Shown here: positions 1 to 7,668 of the stretch, one piece after another | How the letters are laid out: each line of letters opens with the position of its first letter | Position numbering within the stretch: the first letter of the stretch is position 1 | DNA from: Hyphomicrobiales bacterium | GTDB taxonomy: Bacteria > Pseudomonadota > Alphaproteobacteria > Rhizobiales > Rhizobiaceae | Reading direction: 5' to 3' | DNA: 64,000 bases | Assembly: GCA_900466945.1 (NCBI GenBank) | Contig: UBNV01000010.1 | Location: 62,001-126,000 of the forward strand | The notes under the pieces: model-generated | Databases searched by the model: none | Told to the model about the DNA's origin: nothing | Seen by the model: only the letters and a program-made list of their open reading frames with translations | Position numbers and translations under genes: made by a program

Positions 1-54
1 ACCGGCAACATCATCAATGTCGATGCCGGCAATGCGCAGAGCTTCCCGCGTTGA
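1..54 (+). CDS. rhaD: C-terminal end of RhaD, rhamnulose-1-phosphate aldolase/alcohol dehydrogenase (partial)
   Basis: Only the last 17 codons are in the window, in frame 1, ending TGA at 52-54. They read TGNIINVDAGNAQSFPR, which resembles the short-chain-dehydrogenase tail of the bifunctional rhizobial RhaD (NVDxGNA near the C-terminus). The next gene is rhaI, and rhaD-rhaI pairs are known in rhizobial L-rhamnose loci, which supports the call. The gene continues to the left. With so little sequence, another SDR cannot be excluded. Confidence 0.6.
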   Translation, partial: TGNIINVDAGNAQSFPR

Positions 55-190
55 CATTTCGGGAGGGCGTGGTGCGGGCGCCCCGGGGATGACCGTTTGC
101 CAAGATTGAAACTGATGGCGAGGATGGTGCCATCCGGGCTGCAGATAGACGCGCTTTGATCGCAGGCGATCGCGCGAGGTGGAGGAAAGA

Positions 191-1483
191 ATGAGCGAGA
201 TCCGTATTGCCGCCGAGATCGTTGCGGCTGAGAACCAGCGACGCGAGGCTGCGCAGCGCAGTGACTATGAGGCGCTGGGCGAAAAGCTTGCCCGCAGCTC
301 TATAGACATCCAGGCGATCACTGCAAAGGTCGCCGAGTTCTTTGTCGCCGTACCCTCCTGGGGTGTCGGCACTGGCGGGACGCGCTTTGCCCGGTTTCCG
401 GGGCAAGGCGAGCCGCGCCACATCTTCGACAAACTGGACGATTGCGGGGTCATCCAGCAGCTGACTCGGGCCACGCCGACGGTGTCGCTGCATATCCCCT
501 GGGATAAGGCGGATCCTAAGGAGCTGAAGGCCAAGGGCGATGCGCTCGGGCTCGGTTTCGACGCAATGAATTCGAACACCTTCTCGGACGCCCCGGATCA
601 GGCGCATTCCTACAAATATGGATCACTCAGCCATGTCGACGCTGCAACGCGCCGCCAGGCGGTCGAGCACAATTTCGAATGCATCGAGATCGGTCGGACG
701 CTCGGCTCCAAGGCGCTCACCGTCTGGATCGGAGATGGCTCGAACTTCCCGGGCCAGGCCAGTTTCACCCGTCAGTTCGAGCGTTACCTTGCGGCCATGG
801 CAGATATCTACAAGGCGCTCCCGGACGACTGGCGCCTGTTCTCCGAGCACAAGATGTATGAGCCGGCCTTCTATTCTACGGTCGTGCAAGACTGGGGCAC
901 GAATTACCTCATCGCGCAGACGCTCGGCGAAAAGGCCTATTGCCTTGTCGACCTCGGCCACCATGCGCCGAACACGAATATCGAGATGATCGTCGCTCGG
1001 CTCATCCAGTTCGGCAAGCTTGGCGGTTTCCACTTCAATGACTCGAAATATGGTGACGACGATCTCGATGCCGGTTCGATCGATCCCTATCGGCTTTTCC
1101 TCGTGTTCAACGAACTCGTCGATGCGGAGCATCGAGGGGTGAAAGGTTTCCATCCGGCCCATATGATAGACCAGAGCCATAATGTGACCGATCCGATCGA
1201 AAGCCTCATTTCCAGCGCCAACGAGATCCGCCGCGCCTATGCGCAGGCCCTGCTTGTCGATCGGGGCGCCCTCGAAAGTCACCAGAGCGAGAATGACGTT
1301 CTGATGGCGTCCGAGACTTTGAAGAGGGCCTATCGGACCGATGTCGAGCCGATCCTGGCCGAAGCTCGTCGCCGTGCGGGTGGCGCTATCGATCCGGTCG
1401 CGACTTACCGGGCGAGCGGTTATCGTGCGCGCGTCGCCAGCGAACGACCGGCCGTCAGGGGTGGTTCTGGCGGGATCGTGTAG
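191..1483 (+). CDS. rhaI: L-rhamnose isomerase (rhizobial RhaI type)
   Basis: Interconverts L-rhamnose and L-rhamnulose in the cytoplasm, the first step of catabolism in which RhaD completes aldol cleavage. The 430-residue protein has a xylose-isomerase-like TIM-barrel pattern with metal/substrate segments SEHKMYEP (about residue 218), DLGHH (about 253) and HFNDSKYGDDDLD (about 280). ATG 191 is chosen over an in-frame GTG at 179 because GGAGGAAAG lies directly before it. It is 137 bp downstream of the rhaD tail, probably the same transcript. No kinase or rhamnose transporter gene is in the window; they may lie to the left. Confidence 0.93.
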   Translation: MSEIRIAAEIVAAENQRREAAQRSDYEALGEKLARSSIDIQAITAKVAEFFVAVPSWGVGTGGTRFARFPGQGEPRHIFDKLDDCGVIQQLTRATPTVSLHIPWDKADPKELKAKGDALGLGFDAMNSNTFSDAPDQAHSYKYGSLSHVDAATRRQAVEHNFECIEIGRTLGSKALTVWIGDGSNFPGQASFTRQFERYLAAMADIYKALPDDWRLFSEHKMYEPAFYSTVVQDWGTNYLIAQTLGEKAYCLVDLGHHAPNTNIEMIVARLIQFGKLGGFHFNDSKYGDDDLDAGSIDPYRLFLVFNELVDAEHRGVKGFHPAHMIDQSHNVTDPIESLISSANEIRRAYAQALLVDRGALESHQSENDVLMASETLKRAYRTDVEPILAEARRRAGGAIDPVATYRASGYRARVASERPAVRGGSGGIV

Positions 1484-1545
1484 TCAGCATCGGCGATCCT
1501 CTGCCGACGCGGTGAGCATGGCCCGACTCCAGCGGCCCTGCATCA

Positions 1546-2577
1546 TCAGGCCGAATGGCGTTCCACGAGGACGCACTCGACCTTCAGCTGGTCGTGCGAG
1601 CTGGTGAGGCCGCCGGCGAGATCGGCGATCAGTTCGACGGCCATGGCACCCATTTCGAACATCGGCAGGTGGAAGGTCGTCAGCGGAGGCATGGTGAACT
1701 GGGCGATATCGCGATTGTCGAAACCGACCACCGAGACGTCCGTCGGGATCGACATGCCGAGTTCCTTGAGCGCTTCGATGCAGCCGAGCGCCATCAGATC
1801 GTTGGCGCAGAAGATGCCGTCCGGCGGATCCTTCAGCTTCATCAGGGTATGCGTCTTTTCATAGCCGGACGAGGGTTCCCAGTTGCCGTAGTGGACCAGA
1901 TCGGGGTCGTAGGCGAGATCATTGCTTGCCAGAGCTTGCTTGTAGCCGCGCAGGCGATCGCGGGGATTGTCGAGGCCTTCCTGGCCATTGATCAGGGCTA
2001 TGCGTTTCCTGCCGGCCGAGATCAGGCGTTCCGTTGCTGCCCGTCCACCGGCGACGTCGCCGGGGAGAATGGAGGGCAGGCGGCGCTCCTGATCGTAGCA
2101 GTTGACCAAGACCGAAGGCACTTTCAGCAGAGGTTCCGGAGCTTCGATCTTCCGGGTCAGGATCGTGCCGAAGATATAGCCGACTAGCACCTGTCCGTCG
2201 CAGATCGTGAAAATGCCGCCATCCGGGTCTTCTCCCTTTCGAAAGACGCCCAGCGTGACGATGATCCCGAGCTCCAGCGCCTTTTCGCGGGCTCCTTCGA
2301 AGGCCATGGACATCCAGGGGTCGGTGGTCAATTCGTCGACGACAAAGACAATCACCTTGTTGGCCGGCCCGTTGCCGGAACCGTTGCTCGCCGACGACTT
2401 GTTGGAAAGCCTGTAACCCAGCTGTTCCGCTGCATCGAACACCCGCTTGCGGGTCGCTTCGCTGAACCGGGCGCCGGAGCTGCCATTGAGAATGAGGGAA
2501 ACGGTCGCCTGCGATACGCGCGCCAGCGCAGCCACGTCCATCATTGTCGGTTTCAAGGCATTCTCCATGACGAACAC
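1546..2577 (-). CDS. LacI-family transcriptional regulator
   Basis: A 343-residue repressor-type protein. The N-terminal helix-turn-helix (MMDVAALARVSQATVSLILNGS, about residues 11-32) is followed by a hinge and a periplasmic-binding-protein-like sugar sensor domain (VVGFDNRDIAQFTMPPLTT near the C-terminus). The GTG at 2577 has GGAG at good spacing; ATG 2568 is an alternative start. It is the last gene of the minus-strand ABC operon, 27 bp after the permease, so it likely controls this operon and the divergent one from 4500. The effector is unknown, presumably the transported sugar. Confidence 0.9.
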   Translation of the reverse strand: MFVMENALKPTMMDVAALARVSQATVSLILNGSSGARFSEATRKRVFDAAEQLGYRLSNKSSASNGSGNGPANKVIVFVVDELTTDPWMSMAFEGAREKALELGIIVTLGVFRKGEDPDGGIFTICDGQVLVGYIFGTILTRKIEAPEPLLKVPSVLVNCYDQERRLPSILPGDVAGGRAATERLISAGRKRIALINGQEGLDNPRDRLRGYKQALASNDLAYDPDLVHYGNWEPSSGYEKTHTLMKLKDPPDGIFCANDLMALGCIEALKELGMSIPTDVSVVGFDNRDIAQFTMPPLTTFHLPMFEMGAMAVELIADLAGGLTSSHDQLKVECVLVERHSA

Positions 2578-2603
2578 CGCGGCTCCGGTGGCATTTTCAC
2601 CCG

Positions 2604-3593
2604 TCAGGACCGGAAGTGCCTGACGCGGTCGAAGGCAACGGCGACCACAATGAAGGTACCTATGAACATTCCTTGCCAGAATGTCGAGATGCCCAGCAGG
2701 ATCAGGGAGTTGCGAATGACTTCTATCAACAGGGCGCCGATGACGGCCCCGAGCGCGTTTCCTTCCCCGCCGGCCAGGTTGGCGCCGCCGATGACCGCTG
2801 CCGCAATGACCGTCAGTTCCATGGCCTGTCCGAGGTTGGTGGTAACGCTGCCGAGCCAGCCCGCCATCAGGATCCCGGCGAGGCCGGCGGTAAAGGCGGA
2901 GAACACGTAGGTGCTGACTTTCATGCGCCGCACGGCGATGCCGGTCAAAAGGGCTGCATTTTCATTGCTGCCGATGGCGAAGAGGTGCTGCCCCCAGCGT
3001 GTCCACTTGAAGACGAGCGACATGATGAAAGCGAGCAGCGCGAGCACGTAGAGAGGATGCGGCACGCCGAGCGTCGAGCCGCCGCCAACCCAGATCAGGA
3101 GATCGTGGTCGGGGCCGAAGTTCCAGATCATCTTGTTGTCGGAGAGAACCATGGCGAGCGATCGGGCCGCCGAGAGGGTCCCAAGCGTGACCACGAAAGG
3201 CGGCATTCCGGCATAGGCGACGAGCAATCCGTTGAGTGCGCCCACCATGACTGCGGCAAGAAGGGCGAGGGGCGCGGCGATCAGGAAGGGCGTGCCTCCC
3301 TCCATGGTCACGCTGATGACCATGGCACTCAGCACCACAGAGGAGCCGACGGAAAGGTCGATGCCGCCGGAGGCAATGACGGCGGTCATGCCGATGGCGA
3401 TAATACCTACAAAGGCGAAATTGCGTGCGACGTTGAAGAGATTGCGCTCCGTGGCGAAGCTGTCGGTCAACAAACTCAGTGCCAGGCAGGCGAGCACCGC
3501 CGCCAGGAAAACCCAGAACAGCTGTTTGCTCGAAATGCGCGCAAGCCAGTTCCGATGCTCGCTTCTGGAAATTACGTCTTCCAGCGTTGTCAT
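2604..3593 (-). CDS. Sugar ABC transporter permease (RbsC/FrcC-like, CUT2)
   Basis: Inner-membrane permease of 329 residues with about eight to ten hydrophobic segments. It has family signatures GGIDLSVGS (about residues 85-93) and GGANLAGGEGNALGAVIGALLIE (about 270-290), typical of ribose/fructose-type permeases. It is the second gene of a minus-strand operon, 12 bp after the ATPase. No substrate-binding protein is encoded in this operon, so it probably works with the binding protein encoded divergently at 5522. Substrate unknown. Confidence 0.9.
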   Translation of the reverse strand: MTTLEDVISRSEHRNWLARISSKQLFWVFLAAVLACLALSLLTDSFATERNLFNVARNFAFVGIIAIGMTAVIASGGIDLSVGSSVVLSAMVISVTMEGGTPFLIAAPLALLAAVMVGALNGLLVAYAGMPPFVVTLGTLSAARSLAMVLSDNKMIWNFGPDHDLLIWVGGGSTLGVPHPLYVLALLAFIMSLVFKWTRWGQHLFAIGSNENAALLTGIAVRRMKVSTYVFSAFTAGLAGILMAGWLGSVTTNLGQAMELTVIAAAVIGGANLAGGEGNALGAVIGALLIEVIRNSLILLGISTFWQGMFIGTFIVVAVAFDRVRHFRS

Positions 3594-3605
3594 GGCGATA
3601 TCCTT

Positions 3606-4346
3606 TCAGGCGGCTTCGATAGCGCCGGTGATCAGCCCCGTCACCTCTTCGGGGGAGGAGCGATCGGCGCGTTTGCTAGCGACCAGTTCGCCGCGTCTCA
3701 ACACGGCGATCCGGTCCGAGACACCGAAGACATCGGGCATTCGGTGGCTAATGAGGATCACGCTGATGCCCTGGTCCCGCAGCCGGCGGATGACGTCGAG
3801 CACTTCGGCCACCTGACGAACGGATATCGCGGCCGTGGGTTCGTCCATCATCACGATCTTGGGCTTCGACAGCAGGGTCCTCGCGATCGCGACAGCCTGG
3901 CGCTGGCCGCCGGACATGCGCCTGACGAGGTCTCGTGGCCTTGTCTCCGATTTCAGTTGCTGGAAGAGGGTGGCTGCGACGCGGTTCATCTGGGCAAAAT
4001 CGATATAGCGCAGAGGCCCGAGCTTTCGCATTGTCTCTCGCCCCAGAAAGACATTCGAGGCGGCCGAGAGATTGTCGCAAAGGGCGAGGTCCTGGTAGAC
4101 GACCTCGATGCCATGTCGTTGTGCATCCCGCGGGTTGTGGAAGTGGACAGACTGGTCGTCGATGTAGATGTCGCCCATTGAGGGCGGAAAATTGCCGGCG
4201 ATGATCTTTACCAGGGTGCTCTTCCCAGCACCATTGTCCCCCATGAGGCCTAGAACCTCACCAGGCTCGATCGTCAGGCTTACACGGGATAGCGCCTGTA
4301 TCGCGCCATAACTCTTGGAAATTGAACGCAATTCAAGTCGTGACAC
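3606..4346 (-). CDS. Sugar ABC transporter ATP-binding protein, single-domain (FrcA-like)
   Basis: Cytoplasmic ATPase with Walker A GDNGAGKST (about residues 35-43), signature MSGGQRQAVAIA (about 138-149) and Walker B IVMMDEPTAA. The protein is 246 residues, one ATPase domain rather than the duplicated RbsA architecture, as in fructose transporter FrcA. GTG 4346 is preferred because GGAGGGCGGGCA precedes it; an in-frame GTG at 4373 would add nine residues. It is the first gene of the operon ATPase-permease-LacI and is transcribed away from the epimerase gene at 4500. Confidence 0.9.
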   Translation of the reverse strand: MSRLELRSISKSYGAIQALSRVSLTIEPGEVLGLMGDNGAGKSTLVKIIAGNFPPSMGDIYIDDQSVHFHNPRDAQRHGIEVVYQDLALCDNLSAASNVFLGRETMRKLGPLRYIDFAQMNRVAATLFQQLKSETRPRDLVRRMSGGQRQAVAIARTLLSKPKIVMMDEPTAAISVRQVAEVLDVIRRLRDQGISVILISHRMPDVFGVSDRIAVLRRGELVASKRADRSSPEEVTGLITGAIEAA

Positions 4347-4420
4347 TGCCCGCCCTCCCTCGGTTGATCTCACGATGACATTTCGCCGGCACCATATCTC
4401 GCGGCGCGCCGCTTCGCAAA

Positions 4421-4466
4421 TTGATATTAATGATGCTTGACTTAATATTATTACTAAATATTAATT
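4421..4466. promoter_or_regulatory. AT-rich promoter/operator between divergent ABC operons
   Basis: This AT-rich stretch contrasts with GC-rich surroundings. It holds an 8-bp inverted repeat TTAATATT (4442-4449) / AATATTAA (4457-4464) with a 7-nt spacer. A plausible plus-strand promoter overlaps it: TTGACT (4437-4442), then TATTAA at 4459-4464 after 16 nt. A further ATATTAAT occurs at 4424-4431. Position and symmetry suggest the operator of the LacI protein encoded at 1546-2577; this is inference. Confidence 0.55.
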
Positions 4467-4499
4467 GCTCAACCTGGACATGAGACGAGGGAGGCGTCG

Positions 4500-5480
4500 A
4501 TGCGGTTGCTCGTTACGGGCGCCACCGGAAAGGTGGGGCAAGCCTTCCTTCCGGCCTTCCTTACAGAGCAGCGGTTTTCCGATTGGAACGTCGTTGCGCT
4601 CTGCAACAACCGGACCGTCGGACCAAACCCGCGGATCTCTATGGTCAAGGGGTCGGTAGCTGATCCGCAGGCAGTGGCGCGCGCGCTCGAAGGTGTGACC
4701 CATGTCCTGCACTTGGCCGCGGTCAAAGAGACGCCGGACCAGGCGATCGACGTGGCGTTGAAGGGGCTCTACCTGCTGCTGGACGGGTTCAGCCGCTCGC
4801 CGACGAGGCGGCAGTTCATGCTGTTAAGCGGCGACTGTGTCGTTGGGCACATCTTCCACGGCTACAGAGAGCCGATCACTGAACAGTCGCCGAGACGGGC
4901 CTATCGCGGGGTCTATGCCCTGACGAAGGTTCTCGAAGAAACCATGCTGGAACAGGTCGGTATCCAGGAGGATCTGAAATGGACGATCCTTCGCGCGCCC
5001 TGGATCATGGAGAAGGATGATTTCCGCTACGCCTTCGAACTGGGCGACGACCAGTTCGGTGGGCCGTCATGGTCCAACCTGATTGCACCCGATGAGCTTG
5101 CCGTTATGAAGGACCAGCGCGGTGTGCCCGCGATGCGGGACATCAAAGGCGACTATCTGAAGCGAAGCTTCATCCATGTGGATGATCTGGTGAAGGCGAT
5201 GCTAGCTGGGCTCGACAACCCTGTCGCCTTTGGCGAGCTGTTCAATGTCGCGATGGACCGACCTGTCGACTACGGCGACGTCGCGAACCTGCTGGAAACG
5301 TCCGGAAATCGGCAGCGCCACGATGTCGCGACACCGTTTCACAGCAATTGGCTCGACAATTCGAAAGCCCGGATGGTGCTGGGGTGGCAACCCGAGATCG
5401 ACCTCAAGGGGCTAGTAGAGCGTGCCTGGAGTTACCGGCGCGCGGCGGATGATCCGCGCATCATTTGGTATCCCGGTTGA
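4500..5480 (+). CDS. NAD-dependent epimerase/dehydratase family protein (extended SDR)
   Basis: A 326-residue extended short-chain dehydrogenase with nucleotide-binding GATGKVGQ at residues 7-14 and catalytic YALTK at about 139-143. The C-terminal half carries a substrate-domain motif (RSFIHVDDLVKAML) seen in nucleotide-sugar or sugar epimerases and dehydrogenases. ATG 4500 is preceded by GAGGGAGGCGTCG. It is the first gene of the plus-strand operon and is followed 41 bp later by a sugar-binding protein, so it may oxidise or epimerise the imported sugar. The exact reaction cannot be told from sequence. Confidence 0.85.
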   Translation: MRLLVTGATGKVGQAFLPAFLTEQRFSDWNVVALCNNRTVGPNPRISMVKGSVADPQAVARALEGVTHVLHLAAVKETPDQAIDVALKGLYLLLDGFSRSPTRRQFMLLSGDCVVGHIFHGYREPITEQSPRRAYRGVYALTKVLEETMLEQVGIQEDLKWTILRAPWIMEKDDFRYAFELGDDQFGGPSWSNLIAPDELAVMKDQRGVPAMRDIKGDYLKRSFIHVDDLVKAMLAGLDNPVAFGELFNVAMDRPVDYGDVANLLETSGNRQRHDVATPFHSNWLDNSKARMVLGWQPEIDLKGLVERAWSYRRAADDPRIIWYPG

Positions 5481-5521
5481 GCAGGAGGGCTTGGCCGGCG
5501 ATTTGGAGGAGGAGAAAGGCA

Positions 5522-6514
5522 ATGAAATCAAGATATTTGGCATTCACTGCAATACCTGTTCTCATGTTGCTGGCTGGCCAAAGCGTGGCGCAGGAGAAGA
5601 AGACGCTGGCCATCGTCGTCAAAGGCCTCGACAACCCGTTCTTCGAGCAGATCAATCTCGGCTGCAAGAAATGGCTCTCGGAAAATCCCGATAGCGAATA
5701 TGAGTGCCTCTATACGGGGCCTGCTTCTTCGGCCGACGAGGCCGGCGAGGTCCAGATTGTCGACGACTTGCTGACGCGCGGCGTCGCGGCCATCGCTATC
5801 TCGCCGTCGAACGCGCCGGCCATGGCAAACCGGGTACGCGAGATTGCGCCGACCGTCCCTGTCATGACCGTCGACGCCGACTTCCTCGAGGCGGATCATG
5901 GACTGCGAAAGACCTATCTTGGCACTGACAACTACCTGATGGGGGTCAAGATGGCCGAGGAGGCCAAGAAACTGAAGGCCGAGGGCGGAACCGTCTGCCT
6001 GCAGCTCGGCAATGTTGCCGCCGCCAACATCAACGCCCGCGCCCAGGGCTTCCGGGATACGATCGCCGGCGCCAAGGACGTCGAGCGTCTCACTGGCCAG
6101 AACGGTTGGTCCGAGATCGAAGGCTGCCCGGTCTATACAAACGACCAGGCGGATCTTGCGAACCAGCAGATGTCGGATGTGTTCACTGCCCACGCGGATC
6201 TCGATGCCTTCATCCTGATCGGCGGATGGGCGCAGTTCGCACCCCAGGCCTATACACAGGTGACGGATCAGGTGATGGACAAGTTGAAGTCCAAGGAACT
6301 GGTCATCGTCGCCGGAGACACGCTGCCGCCGCAAACCCAGGCGTTCCGGGAAGGGCGCAGCCATGCACAGGTCGGTCAGCGGCCCTTCGAAATGGGCTAT
6401 AAGGCGCCCGATGTCATGATCCAGCTGATCAAGGGCGAAGCCGTCGAGGATCCGTTGTTTACCGGTCTCGATGTCTGCAACCTCGAAGATCCTGGTTTCT
6501 GCAAGGACAATTGA
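5522..6514 (+). CDS. Periplasmic sugar-binding protein of an ABC transporter (SBP 1)
   Basis: A 330-residue solute-binding protein of the RbsB/peripla_BP_4 type. A signal peptide spans about residues 1-24 (hydrophobic AIPVLMLLAG, cleavage after SVAQ). The mature protein starts with the family pattern KKTLAIVVKGLDNPFFEQI. ATG 5522 follows GGAGGAGGAAAGGCA. Since the double ATPase and permease downstream have their own second binding protein, this one probably serves the minus-strand permease/ATPase (2604-4346), which lack one. Ligand unknown. Confidence 0.88.
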   Translation: MKSRYLAFTAIPVLMLLAGQSVAQEKKTLAIVVKGLDNPFFEQINLGCKKWLSENPDSEYECLYTGPASSADEAGEVQIVDDLLTRGVAAIAISPSNAPAMANRVREIAPTVPVMTVDADFLEADHGLRKTYLGTDNYLMGVKMAEEAKKLKAEGGTVCLQLGNVAAANINARAQGFRDTIAGAKDVERLTGQNGWSEIEGCPVYTNDQADLANQQMSDVFTAHADLDAFILIGGWAQFAPQAYTQVTDQVMDKLKSKELVIVAGDTLPPQTQAFREGRSHAQVGQRPFEMGYKAPDVMIQLIKGEAVEDPLFTGLDVCNLEDPGFCKDN

Positions 6515-6526
6515 ACGCGCGAACGA

Positions 6527-6569
6527 GGCGCGTCGCGCGCCCTTTGCGCATGGACCCGACAACCGGGTC
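6527..6569 (+). other. Two short hairpins after SBP 1
   Basis: GGCGCG (6527-6532) / CGCGCC (6536-6541) and GACCCG (6553-6558) / CGGGTC (6564-6569) can form consecutive stems in the gap between the two binding-protein genes. No T-run follows, so mRNA stabilisation or partial attenuation is likelier than full termination. Confidence 0.4.
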
Positions 6570-6644
6570 GGCACGTCCACATATCCGGTTGTCGCACACT
6601 TCAACACGTAGCAGCCCAGGAGGAGCGGGTTGCGGGAGGACAAG

Positions 6645-7592
6645 ATGAAGACACTAACGATCACGGCCCTCGTGGCCATGGCGACCCTGGCGGCTGCGCC
6701 GGCTGTCGCGCAGGAGAAGCAGGCTCTCGCCTTCGTCGTCAACGCGGCGTCCGACTTCTGGAAGCTGGCCGAGGCTGGCGTCAAGGCGGCACAGGCCGAA
6801 CTGCCGGATTTCGAGCTGCAGTTCCGCTATCCCGCACAGGGGACGGCGGCGCTTCAGAACGCGCTGATGGACGACCTGGTTGCAGCGGGAACCGATGCGA
6901 TCATGATTTCCTCGGCCGATCCGAAGAACTCGATCGACGCCTTCAATCGCATCGCCGCGCAGGTTCCGCTGTTCACCACTGACAGCGATGCGCCGCAGTC
7001 GAAACGGATCGCCTATCTTGGATCGTCCAATGTTCAGGCCGGCATCCAGGCCGGTGAGATCGCGGTCAAGGCCCTGCCAAACGGTGGCAAGTGCATGGGC
7101 TTTGTCGGCTTCCTCGGTGCTGACAATGCCAAGGAACGCATCGACGGCTTCCGCCAGGCGGTCGACGGCAAGTCGATCGAGCTCGTCGATGTGCGCGGCG
7201 ATGATGTCGATTTTGCCCGGGCGCGTTCGAACGTCGACGACGTGCTTGCGGCCAATGCCGACATCGACTGCATGGTCGGCTTCTATTCCTACAATCCGCC
7301 GAAGATCTACGAGGCGCTGCAGGCGGCCGGCAAGCTGGGCGCCATCACCGTGATCGCCTTCGACGAAGATCCGATCACGCTGGGTGCCGTGCGTGAAGGG
7401 ACATTCGCGGGGACCGTGGTCCAGGATCCCTATCAGTGGGGCTATCAGGGCATGAAGCTGATGGCGGCCTATCTCAAGGGCGACAAATCGCAGGTCCCGG
7501 CAGACGGATTGATCATCGTACCGACACAGGTGATCGACAAGGCGAATGTCGATGCCTTCGAGAAGCAGCTCAAGGAGCGGGTTGGCGGCTGA
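6645..7592 (+). CDS. Periplasmic sugar-binding protein of an ABC transporter (SBP 2)
   Basis: A 315-residue solute-binding protein (RbsB-like) with a signal peptide ending near residue 23 (AAAPAVAQ). The mature sequence begins EKQALAFVVNAASDFWKLAEAG, a type I periplasmic-binding fold start. ATG 6645 follows GGGAGGACAAG. It is distinct from SBP 1 and lies directly upstream of a double ATPase and a permease, so it is the natural partner of that transporter. A strong stem-loop at 7610-7642 separates it from the ATPase gene. Confidence 0.88.
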   Translation: MKTLTITALVAMATLAAAPAVAQEKQALAFVVNAASDFWKLAEAGVKAAQAELPDFELQFRYPAQGTAALQNALMDDLVAAGTDAIMISSADPKNSIDAFNRIAAQVPLFTTDSDAPQSKRIAYLGSSNVQAGIQAGEIAVKALPNGGKCMGFVGFLGADNAKERIDGFRQAVDGKSIELVDVRGDDVDFARARSNVDDVLAANADIDCMVGFYSYNPPKIYEALQAAGKLGAITVIAFDEDPITLGAVREGTFAGTVVQDPYQWGYQGMKLMAAYLKGDKSQVPADGLIIVPTQVIDKANVDAFEKQLKERVGG

Positions 7593-7609
7593 CAGGCCTG
7601 CCGATCTGC

Positions 7610-7642
7610 GGCCTGCGCGGACACTCCGGATCCGCGCAGGCC
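7610..7642 (+). other. Intercistronic hairpin after SBP 2
   Basis: Perfect 12-bp stem GGCCTGCGCGGA (7610-7621) / TCCGCGCAGGCC (7631-7642) with a 9-nt loop, lying 18 bp past the SBP 2 stop and before the ATPase start. No T-run follows. Such stems after binding-protein genes commonly set the excess of binding protein over ATPase through mRNA stability or partial termination. Confidence 0.65.
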
Positions 7643-7668
7643 TCAACCTTAGCCGAGGTGCCATATTG

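Noticed and set aside
1484..1545. Terminator between convergent rhaI and the LacI gene
   Set aside because: Only short stems (CGGCG/GCCG-like and GGCC pairs) without T-runs were seen; too weak to annotate.
2616..4181. A 521-codon plus-strand open frame across the permease and ATPase genes
   Set aside because: Low-complexity His/Asp/Gly-rich translation, opposite two unmistakable ABC genes. Shadow frame.
5528..6784. A 418-codon minus-strand open frame over SBP 1 and the start of SBP 2
   Set aside because: It spans two genes with good signal peptides on the other strand and has no family features.
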